Below, piece by piece: positions 1-5,966 of a stretch of DNA of 13,250 nucleotides (the first letter of the stretch is position 1; every line of letters begins with the position of its first letter). A program made the position numbers and the translations under genes. The notes under the pieces are model-generated. The model did no database searches. It was not told the origin of the DNA and worked only from the letters and a program-made list of their open reading frames with translations. The stretch lies in NCBI GenBank assembly GCA_002344565.1, contig DDTZ01000126.1:1-13250 (forward strand), given 5' to 3'. The DNA comes from Bdellovibrionaceae bacterium UBA2351 (GTDB lineage: Bacteria; Bdellovibrionota; Bdellovibrionia; Bdellovibrionales; Bdellovibrionaceae).

Positions 1-2
1 TA

Positions 3-332
3 GCCTCTTTGTGTCCTCCCATTTATAATATCAGTCCATTTGATCCATTGAGTGTGATTTGGAATGAAATAAAAATCACTGGTGCTGAGCCGAAAACTAT
101 CGCGGGAATTATTTTCCTGGGTAAAAAATATGTCAGTAACGTTGCGGAATGGAATGCCATTAATCCCCTTGAACGTATCAAGAGCTTTGGCTTGGATCAC
201 AAGGTTGCTCTTTACCTATCAGCGCCTCCTTATGACAAATATGGTGTTTTTAAGGAGGTGAATAAAATGGCTCATATCGCCCGTGAGCGTGGATTGAATA
301 TAACTTGGCACCCTTTGTATGGTAGACATTGA
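3..332 (+). CDS. Probable alpha/beta-hydrolase (esterase-like), C-terminal part only
   Basis: The frame is open at the left edge of the window, so the N-terminus and the nucleophile serine lie outside. The only possible start inside is a TTG at 9 without a ribosome binding site, so I treat the gene as 5'-partial. The visible ~110 residues match the end of an alpha/beta-hydrolase. A strand runs into APPYDKYGVF, where the Asp suits the acid of the triad, followed by a helix. The end is WHPLYGRH, where the final His suits the catalytic base. The reading stops at TGA (330-332) directly after that His. Most family members have a further helix there, and the same frame continues for 14 sense codons to TAG at 375-377 with plausible helix-forming sequence. 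The gene may therefore be truncated or recoded. Substrate unknown; the family call rests on pattern only. Confidence 0.55.
   Translation, partial: ASLCPPIYNISPFDPLSVIWNEIKITGAEPKTIAGIIFLGKKYVSNVAEWNAINPLERIKSFGLDHKVALYLSAPPYDKYGVFKEVNKMAHIARERGLNITWHPLYGRH
251..269 (+). promoter_or_regulatory. Very strong Shine-Dalgarno sequence with an in-frame ATG inside the hydrolase gene
   Basis: TAAGGAGGTGAA (251-262) is nearly the full complement of the 3' end of 16S rRNA and lies 6 nt (261-266) upstream of an ATG at 267. The ATG is in the same frame as the surrounding gene and would give a 21-residue peptide ending at the TGA at 330. It may cause internal initiation or ribosome pausing, or may simply encode the residues Lys-Glu-Val. 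The match is directly visible; any function is inference. Confidence 0.3.
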
Positions 333-449
333 GCTGTTGACACTAACTCTTTGGCCGAGTTTATGGTTAACGAATAGCAATCGCGAACAAAATACGGATG
401 TTCTGAATTTACATTAGCTTTGTAGAATTTAAGGGGTTTTGAAGAAAAA

Positions 450-526
450 TGGTCGGAGAGACAGGATTCGAACCTGCGACCCCCTGCTCCCAAGGCAGGT
501 GCGCTACCAAACTGCGCTACTCTCCG
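450..526 (-). tRNA. tRNA-Pro (anticodon UGG)
   Basis: Read on the minus strand, this folds as a complete tRNA. The acceptor stem CGGAGAG (526-520) pairs with CTCTCCG (460-454). The D-arm contains AGTTTGGTA flanked by GCGC repeats. The anticodon stem is CCTGC/GCAGG with loop CTTGGGA, giving anticodon TGG. The T-arm carries GGTTCGAATCC. Discriminator A and CCA are encoded in the DNA (453-450). The overall form closely matches bacterial proline tRNAs. The UGG anticodon can read most or all proline codons. A run of T follows the CCA on the transcribed strand and could help termination. The gene converges on the hydrolase gene to its left. Confidence 0.97.
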
Positions 527-536
527 CGTGGGACTC

Positions 537-566
537 AAATTAGTCTTCCTATTGGTCTTTTGTCAA
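537..566 (-). promoter_or_regulatory. Probable sigma-70-type promoter of tRNA-Pro
   Basis: On the minus strand a perfect -35 TTGACA (566-561) is followed after 18 nt by TAATTT (542-537), a weak -10. Transcription would begin near 530, only a few bases before the mature tRNA end at 526, as is usual for a single tRNA gene. Confidence 0.55.
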
Positions 567-655
567 TTTTAAATTCAATAGTTTTATTAGGTTATTGGCC
601 TGAATTCTAAGCAGAAGTGGCTAGTCTGTTGCCTAGTTGCTATAGGTAATGGCCA

Positions 656-676
656 AAAGCAGAACGAATCTGCTTT
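656..676. repeat. Short inverted repeat in the gap before the six-cysteine protein
   Basis: AAAGCAGA (656-663) and TCTGCTTT (669-676) form a perfect 8-bp stem with loop ACGAA. No T-run follows on the plus strand and no gene ends just before it, so it does not look like a terminator. It could be an operator or leader hairpin for the gene at 748. The rest of 567-747 shows no gene. Confidence 0.35.
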
Positions 677-747
677 GAGATTTGCTGAAAACTGTAAATA
701 ATAAACGAACTAACTACTTGAAACTATTCTTTGAAATGAGTTTGTGA

Positions 748-1392
748 TTGCCAAAGATCGATAAAGCTTATTTACCTTTCCTTATTTTGGGCGCTCTGGC
801 TGTTTTTCTATTTTTTTATGATCCTCCCGCTTCTATTTGTGAGGTACAAATGAAATCCTACCGGCTGAGCATGGTGGGTAAACTTTATGGTCGTAAGGTT
901 GAAAAAAATGTGATGCCTGCGAAGATTAGTGATGCTGTGTCTCGCTGTCAAAAGGGCAAAACCTCAGGTAGTTGCATGGATTTTTTCGATATCATCAACG
1001 ACGCTCTTACTAACCTGAATCAGTTTGATGATGAGTGTCGACCAGGGCTAACTGAAGAGAAACCTCTTTTCGAAAACTCAAAACGTTTTTTCCTTATTAT
1101 GAATGCTTTGGCTTGGGGTGATAAGGTTCCTGTCGACAATCGCGAGAACTGGTTTAGCCAATCCAATCTTTACGTATATTGTAAAAATAAAAACTTTCTG
1201 AAATCGATTATGGAACCGGAAGCTTTTGATGGACTGGTGGCTCAGTCTATTCGTAGTTTTCCCTATGAAAAGTTACCTTTTGATTTCGATGAGAATTCGG
1301 ATGAGTTTATAAACAATAAAGCTATAAATAAACTTTCTGTGGAAGAAATTACGGCAAAAAGCATTATGTCTATTCGCTGTGACGGAATTTAA
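748..1392 (+). CDS. Membrane-anchored protein of unknown function with six cysteines
   Basis: I do not recognise a family. The 214-residue protein starts with a TTG directly after an in-frame TGA (745-747), so no longer N-terminus is possible. The ribosome binding site is poor, so the start is uncertain. Residues about 8-24 form one hydrophobic segment (signal anchor or uncleaved signal peptide), which places the rest outside the cytoplasm. That remainder holds exactly six cysteines (31, 67, 76, 97, 145, 211), an even number that fits disulfide-bonded periplasmic structure. No lipobox is visible. Only 14 nt separate its stop from the ATG of the downstream amidase, so the two are probably co-transcribed. 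No recognised catalytic motif is seen. Confidence 0.75.
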   Translation: MPKIDKAYLPFLILGALAVFLFFYDPPASICEVQMKSYRLSMVGKLYGRKVEKNVMPAKISDAVSRCQKGKTSGSCMDFFDIINDALTNLNQFDDECRPGLTEEKPLFENSKRFFLIMNALAWGDKVPVDNRENWFSQSNLYVYCKNKNFLKSIMEPEAFDGLVAQSIRSFPYEKLPFDFDENSDEFINNKAINKLSVEEITAKSIMSIRCDGI

Positions 1393-1406
1393 ACTAAAAG
1401 GTGCGT

Positions 1407-2261
1407 ATGTCTAAATTAACCATCGGACTTGCTCAGTTAAATTCGAATGATGATGTAAATCGAAACGTCGACCAAGTTATTAAACTTATCGAATCCATTC
1501 CTGTTGGGGTGGACATCGTTTTTTTTCCAGAGAATTCTTTGTTTTTCCGAATAAATGAAAAAGACTCTGTTGGTTATCTCGACATTAGGGGCGAAGAATT
1601 AAAAAAAATTGCGAAAGCCTGCTCTTATAAAAAAGTACATGCTCACTTGGGCTCAGTTGCTTTGATGGAAAACGGTACACCAACAAACTCCTCAATATTA
1701 ATTTCTTCGACCGGTCAGGTTATTCGGTCTTACACTAAAATTCATTTGTTCGACATTCAACTTAATCAAGAGAAAGCGATCCGTGAATCTGATTGCTTTC
1801 GCCGTGGTGAGGTTCCCTCGATTTTTACTCTTAAAGGCTGGCGGTTTGGGCAGACTATTTGTTACGACATTCGCTTCTCGGAGCTATATCGTTACTATAG
1901 CTCGATGAACGTGGATGCTTTGCTTATTCCTGCGGCTTTTTTAAAGAAGACGGGTATTGCGCATTGGCATACGTTGAATCGGGCTCGGGCCATCGAGAGC
2001 CAGAGTTTTGTAATTTCAAGCGCACAGATGGGCCCTCACTATTCAAAGCAGGGCGAACACTTAGTACGCGAAACATTCGGTCATGCTCTGTGTGTGTCTC
2101 CTTGGGGAGAGGTGTTAGTTGATATGGAGCGAGCTCCAGCGATTCAAATCGTCGAGTTAGACAAAACACAAATTGAAAACGTCAAAAAGCAGATTCCTAT
2201 GGACAGTCATCGGTGGGCGACTCCGACTTCATGGAAAGCTTGCGAAATTAGCCTGGATTAG
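1407..2261 (+). CDS. Carbon-nitrogen hydrolase (nitrilase superfamily), Nit1/deaminated-glutathione-amidase type
   Basis: The 284-residue protein has the full nitrilase triad: Glu42 in FFPENS, Lys111 in YTKIHLFD and Cys152 in TICYDIRF. The YTKIHLFD motif, the ICYDIRFSEL segment, the AHWHTLNRARAIE-type helix, and the C-terminal GHALCVSPWG and HRW motifs are those of the Nit1/Nit2/YbeM branch. Those enzymes hydrolyse amides of omega-keto-dicarboxylates such as deaminated glutathione (metabolite repair) in the cytoplasm. I choose ATG 1407 rather than GTG 1401 because AAAAGG (1396-1401) is a well-placed ribosome binding site for 1407, whereas the GTG overlaps that site. It probably shares a transcript with the preceding membrane protein. 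Exact substrate is inferred from family resemblance; another small amide is possible. Confidence 0.88.
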   Translation: MSKLTIGLAQLNSNDDVNRNVDQVIKLIESIPVGVDIVFFPENSLFFRINEKDSVGYLDIRGEELKKIAKACSYKKVHAHLGSVALMENGTPTNSSILISSTGQVIRSYTKIHLFDIQLNQEKAIRESDCFRRGEVPSIFTLKGWRFGQTICYDIRFSELYRYYSSMNVDALLIPAAFLKKTGIAHWHTLNRARAIESQSFVISSAQMGPHYSKQGEHLVRETFGHALCVSPWGEVLVDMERAPAIQIVELDKTQIENVKKQIPMDSHRWATPTSWKACEISLD

Positions 2262-2300
2262 TAGCTAAACAAGAGTGTTGAATTGCAGCTGTTTCCGGTC

Positions 2301-2350
2301 ACTAGTGTCAAAACCAATATTGCGATCAATGGTTGAGTGTGGGCACTAGT
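2301..2350 (+). repeat. Nested inverted repeat upstream of the ETF-QO operon
   Basis: ACTAGTG (2301-2307) pairs with CACTAGT (2344-2350). Inside these, AACC (2312-2315) pairs with GGTT (2331-2334) and ATTG (2319-2322) with CAAT (2327-2330), around the loop CGAT. The result is an irregular hairpin without a trailing T-run. It may be a protein-binding site or leader structure for the genes from 2414 onward. The rest of the 2262-2413 gap shows no gene. Confidence 0.35.
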
Positions 2351-2413
2351 TTGTGGCAGTATAGTTGAAAGTTTAATGAAAATGAAAACTGTTTAAATTT
2401 TAAGGTGTTTAGA

Positions 2414-2647
2414 ATGAAAACAAACGGAATCAAATTGATTTTATTAGTGGTTTTTGCACACATAGCCTCTTATGGAGAGAGTGTTACGCTTGAAACATTT
2501 GAATCTATTTCCGCCGCAATAAAAAGTAAGAAGAATGCCGTACTTCAGGACGAAGCGCCGCTAAAAGTTTTACCCCAATACAGTCAGCCTCAAAGAAAAA
2601 TTCAAGCTACAACAGAAGCCTCTGAATCATCTCTAAGTACAGAATAA
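2414..2647 (+). CDS. Small secreted protein of unknown function
   Basis: The 77-residue product has a clear signal peptide: Met-Lys-Thr, a basic residue, the hydrophobic core IKLILLVVFAHIA, and a likely cleavage after SYG near residue 21. The mature part (~56 residues) is hydrophilic, rich in Ser, Glu, Lys and Gln, has no cysteine, and is probably disordered. I choose ATG 2414 because TAAGG (2401-2405) is well placed for it; a GTG at 2405 overlaps that site. The gene ends 13 nt before ETF-QO and probably shares its transcript. A functional tie to electron transfer is not evident. I recognise no family. Confidence 0.65.
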   Translation: MKTNGIKLILLVVFAHIASYGESVTLETFESISAAIKSKKNAVLQDEAPLKVLPQYSQPQRKIQATTEASESSLSTE

Positions 2648-2660
2648 TTAGGAGCTCAAA

Positions 2661-4379
2661 ATGAAGAATAATTTTTTTCCTCTTCCAGAAAGTGTTCAGC
2701 GCGAAGAAATGGAAACTGACGTTTTGATCGTTGGTGGCGGAGTGGCAGGTTTATCGTGCGCACTGGAAATTGCCAATATTTATGAAAAAAAGAAAGCCAC
2801 AGATCCTAATGGGGCAGGCGAAATGCCAACCATTATGGTTCTTGAAAAAGCATCCGAAATTGGAGCCCATAGTTTTTCTGGCGCAGTTATGAACCCTTCT
2901 GCACTGAAAGAATTGTTGCCTAACTACATAGAGCTAGGCTTCCCGTTTGAGTCTGAGGTTAAGGAAGATGAAGTTCATTATTTAACTAAGGTGGGCAATT
3001 TTAAATTACCAGTGACGCCGCCTCCATTTAAAAATCATGGCAACTACATCGTTTCATTATCTAAAGTAAATCGCTGGCTAGGGCAGCAGTGTGAACAAAA
3101 GGGAATCATGGTATTCCCAGGATTCGCTGCTGTTGAAGTGCTGTATGATGGTGATACTGTAATTGGTGTTCGAACCGGTGATAAAGGGCGTGATAAAGAT
3201 GGAAATCCAAAAGCTAACTTCGAACCGGGACTTTTGATTAAATCTAAAATGACTGTGTTTGCGGAAGGTTCTCGCGGCTCATTGTTCCGCGATCACGCAA
3301 AGAAACTGAAGCTGTATGAAGGAAAAAATCCAGACGTTTATGAAGAGGGTGTTAAAGAAATTATTCAATGTCGTCCAGGTTCTATCAAACCCGGAAAAGT
3401 GATTCATACATTGGGTTTCCCATTAAAGAAAAGTATTGGTGGAACATTTATCTACACGCTTCCTGGTGACAAAATAATTATTGGTATTGTAGCGTATCTA
3501 GATACGCAAGACCCGCTGCTAGATCCGCATAGAGAATTGCAAAAATTGAAAACTCATCCGTTTGTGATGGAGATGATCAAAGACGGAAAAATTTTAGCAT
3601 ACGGTGGTAAGACATTGCCGGCCGGTGGTTGGTATTCTATGCCGAAACTGTTTGGCTCTGGCTGGATGGTTTGCGGTGATACGGCAAGTATGGTGGATGT
3701 TCAAAAGCTTAAAGGTATTCATTTAGCGATGAAGTCTGGGATGCTGGCTGCTGAAACGGCAATGGACGCGTTAGCTAAAAGTGACTTTACAGCGAACACC
3801 TTGGCTTCATTTGAAACAAAAATTCAGGAAAGTTTTGTAAAGACGGAACTGTACCGTGTACGGAATTTCCATCAGACCTTATCAAAAGGTATTTTGAAAT
3901 CTTTACCATTAATTGGCCTGCAAGAGATCACTGGTGGACGTGGCCTAATTGATAATATGAAGTCACACGTTGATGCTAAAGAAACTAAACCTGTGGATGA
4001 GGTATGGCCTAATAAAGCGGAGATGGAAGAGTCTATTCAGCTACCAAAGCCGGATGGTATTTTATTCATGGATAAGCTTTCTAGCGTATATTTGACGGGT
4101 ACTATGCATGATGAAGATTCTCCCAATCATCTTCTATTACAGAATGGGGACGTTTGTAGAACCGTTTGTGAGCCTAAATACAAGTCACCATGTACGATTT
4201 TCTGTCCAGCGGCTGTTTATGAAATGATTCCATCGTCAGAGCACTCGGGCCAAAAAGAATTGAAAATTAACTACACAAACTGTATACACTGCAAGACTTG
4301 CGACATTAAGTGCCCATTTGAAAACATCGACTGGACAACTCCCGAGGGTGCTGGGGGTCCCAAATATACAGAAGTGTAG
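2661..4379 (+). CDS. Electron-transfer flavoprotein-ubiquinone oxidoreductase (ETF dehydrogenase)
   Basis: The enzyme passes electrons from reduced electron-transfer flavoprotein through FAD and an iron-sulfur cluster to ubiquinone at the inner membrane, linking acyl-CoA and amino-acid oxidation to respiration. The 572 residues match the usual length. The FAD dinucleotide site is DVLIVGGGVAGLSCALE (GGGVAG at 25-30), followed by LEKASEIGAHSFSGAVMNP, both typical. The C-terminus has FCPAAVYE, CIHCKTC (541-547) and the PEGAGGP tail found in all ETF-QOs. Unusually, the common DIKDP is DIKCP here (Cys551), and Cys503 and Cys511 are also present, restoring a two-cluster ferredoxin pattern. AGGAG at 2650-2654 is a good ribosome binding site. 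The gaps to its neighbours are 13 and 12 nt. No etfA or etfB lies in the window. Confidence 0.95.
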   Translation: MKNNFFPLPESVQREEMETDVLIVGGGVAGLSCALEIANIYEKKKATDPNGAGEMPTIMVLEKASEIGAHSFSGAVMNPSALKELLPNYIELGFPFESEVKEDEVHYLTKVGNFKLPVTPPPFKNHGNYIVSLSKVNRWLGQQCEQKGIMVFPGFAAVEVLYDGDTVIGVRTGDKGRDKDGNPKANFEPGLLIKSKMTVFAEGSRGSLFRDHAKKLKLYEGKNPDVYEEGVKEIIQCRPGSIKPGKVIHTLGFPLKKSIGGTFIYTLPGDKIIIGIVAYLDTQDPLLDPHRELQKLKTHPFVMEMIKDGKILAYGGKTLPAGGWYSMPKLFGSGWMVCGDTASMVDVQKLKGIHLAMKSGMLAAETAMDALAKSDFTANTLASFETKIQESFVKTELYRVRNFHQTLSKGILKSLPLIGLQEITGGRGLIDNMKSHVDAKETKPVDEVWPNKAEMEESIQLPKPDGILFMDKLSSVYLTGTMHDEDSPNHLLLQNGDVCRTVCEPKYKSPCTIFCPAAVYEMIPSSEHSGQKELKINYTNCIHCKTCDIKCPFENIDWTTPEGAGGPKYTEV

Positions 4380-4391
4380 ATAGAATAATAT

Positions 4392-5519
4392 ATGGCTGAT
4401 TTTTTTGCGTCTTGTCCCTCTGAACTTTCCGGAATCTTGTACAAAGAGTTAGAAGCGCTGGGGATGGAGAAGCTAGAAAAGACCAATAGCGGAGTTTATT
4501 TCCAAAGCTCTTGGGAAGGCTGCTATAAAGTAAATCTACATTCTCGTATTGCGAGCCGTGTTTACAAACCGGTTCTTGAGTTCATCGCCTATGATAAAGA
4601 TCAATTGTATGGTGAAATTCAAAAACATGATTTCACCAAGTACATCGACCCTAACCAAACCATATCTATTGATGTAAAAGTTAAAGACTGCATGATGCAT
4701 GATCAACGTTTCGTTGCCATGAGAATCAAAGATGCCATCGTAGATCAGTTCCGTGATAAAACGGGAACGCGCCCAGATGTTGAAAATAAAAATGCAGATT
4801 TAAGGATTCACGTAAAAGCGACTAAAAATAATTTCTGGGTAGCTTTAGATACGTCGGGTAATAGTTTGTTTATGCGTGGTTATCGTAAAGAGGTTGGAGA
4901 GGCTCCTCTTAAAGAGAACTTAGCGGCTGGTTTAATTGCCCTGACTGAATGGGATCGTAAATCTCCGGTTGTGGATCCTATGTGTGGATCTGGTACTTTA
5001 TTGATTGAAGCGGCCATGATGTACATGAACATGGCGCCAGGAACTCTTAGAAAAAAATTCGGTTTTCAAAACTGGAAAAACTATCGCAAAGAAGTTTGGG
5101 AAAAATTAGTGAATGAAGCGATGGAAGCTGAATTACCGCCGCCTGAAACCCCGATGTTCTTTGGTTATGATTTGGATAGCCAAATGACGAAGAAGGCGAA
5201 AATTAATGCCCAAGAAGCGGGTGTCGAAGCTTTTGTTAAGTTCAGAAAAGAAACTCTTTCGTTGTTAAAGCCGGAAGTGGAAAAAGGTATTTTGATCACG
5301 AATCCCCCGTACGGAGCGCGTATTGGGGAAGAGGATTGGTTGAAAGATGTTTATCGTGACCTTGGGTATTGCTTTAAGCATTCATTTAAAGGTTGGGATT
5401 GTTGGGTTCTATCAGGCAATAAAGACTTGATTATGGAGCTTAAATTAAAAGCGGATCGCCGAATCATGGTGTTTAACGGTCCAATTGAATGCCGATTCCT
5501 AAAATACTCGATGTATTAG
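4392..5519 (+). CDS. THUMP-domain 23S rRNA guanine-N2-methyltransferase (RlmL N-half/YpsC type)
   Basis: The 375-residue protein has an N-terminal ferredoxin-like/THUMP RNA-binding region (about 1-160) and a C-terminal Rossmann methyltransferase domain. S-adenosylmethionine is bound by VVDPMCGSGTLLIEAA (Asp195-Thr202). The catalytic motif is NPPYG (304-308), which in this family methylates the exocyclic N2 of guanine in rRNA. The length fits the single-domain bacterial YpsC-like enzymes rather than the fused E. coli RlmL (which adds the RlmK half), so the target is probably the position equivalent to G2445 of 23S rRNA; this is inferred. The gene follows ETF-QO by 12 nt. The ribosome binding site before ATG 4392 is weak, so translational coupling to ETF-QO is possible. 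A strong terminator follows. Confidence 0.9.
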   Translation: MADFFASCPSELSGILYKELEALGMEKLEKTNSGVYFQSSWEGCYKVNLHSRIASRVYKPVLEFIAYDKDQLYGEIQKHDFTKYIDPNQTISIDVKVKDCMMHDQRFVAMRIKDAIVDQFRDKTGTRPDVENKNADLRIHVKATKNNFWVALDTSGNSLFMRGYRKEVGEAPLKENLAAGLIALTEWDRKSPVVDPMCGSGTLLIEAAMMYMNMAPGTLRKKFGFQNWKNYRKEVWEKLVNEAMEAELPPPETPMFFGYDLDSQMTKKAKINAQEAGVEAFVKFRKETLSLLKPEVEKGILITNPPYGARIGEEDWLKDVYRDLGYCFKHSFKGWDCWVLSGNKDLIMELKLKADRRIMVFNGPIECRFLKYSMY

Positions 5520-5525
5520 AAATAC

Positions 5526-5561
5526 AAAAAAAGCTCAGCGGTATGGCCCTGAGCTTTTTTT
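5526..5561. terminator. Bidirectional rho-independent terminator between converging genes
   Basis: AAAAAAAGCTCAG (5526-5538) pairs perfectly with CTGAGCTTTTTTT (5549-5561) around a 10-nt loop. T-runs flank the hairpin on both strands, so it can end both the methyltransferase transcript and the opposing lpxD transcript. Confidence 0.93.
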
Positions 5562-5586
5562 GTTTTTAGGGTATTTTAAATTAAAA

Positions 5587-5949
5587 TTAAGAAATAAATT
5601 TAGTAACCGCTGTAACGGCTGCGAGCACACCAAGCACTACAACGAACGCGTAGAGAGCCATGGGACCCATTACTTGACGCTTGATCATCGTTAGAGCCGC
5701 GCCGACCACTAACCATAGAGCAATTTTGATGTACACCCAAACTGGTAGCTGGCTCATAAAGCCCAAACGTGCCGCTAAGCCAAAACCAGAAACTAGAAGA
5801 ATCAATAAACCGATTCCATGAAGAATTGAGAAGAACTTTTTCTTAGCGTTCGTTTTATCCTGCATCACGTAGAATATGTATCCAGATAGCGAAGTGAACG
5901 TGATGATGAGGCCAGTGTAGTGAAGAACTTTGTAAAACTCGTACGGCAT
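5587..5949 (-). CDS. Four-helix integral membrane protein, possibly SirB-like
   Basis: The 120-residue product has four predicted transmembrane segments, at about 6-28, 40-63, 70-89 and 98-118, joined by short basic loops. His10 (VLHYTG) lies within or at the edge of the first helix and His44 (ILHGIGLLILLVSG) in the second. This arrangement, and KIALWLVVGAALT in the third helix, resembles small SirB-family membrane proteins and could suit a haem or metal site, but the resemblance is weak. AGGAG 7 nt upstream of the ATG is a strong ribosome binding site. It follows lpxD by 17 nt and surely shares its transcript. Function unknown. Confidence 0.8.
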   Translation of the reverse strand: MPYEFYKVLHYTGLIITFTSLSGYIFYVMQDKTNAKKKFFSILHGIGLLILLVSGFGLAARLGFMSQLPVWVYIKIALWLVVGAALTMIKRQVMGPMALYAFVVVLGVLAAVTAVTKFIS

Positions 5950-5966
5950 AGGGTTACTCCTCTTGT

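Noticed and set aside
330..361. Selenocysteine insertion element after the TGA at 330
   Set aside because: The only stem is 5 bp with a 7-nt loop, lacks the typical bulged U, and no selenoprotein of this hydrolase family is known to me; kept only as a remote option.
337..365. TTGACA with a possible -10 (TTTATG) pointing into the tRNA-Pro antisense strand
   Set aside because: The -10 is poor, no gene follows on the plus strand before 748, and the TTGACA lies in the putative coding extension.
272..538. Open frame of 88 codons on the minus strand across the tRNA-Pro gene
   Set aside because: It overlaps the complete tRNA and the end of the hydrolase gene. Its middle is the tRNA sequence read as codons.
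1924..2169. Minus-strand frame inside the amidase gene
   Set aside because: It lies fully within a well-supported gene and shows no family pattern or ribosome binding site.
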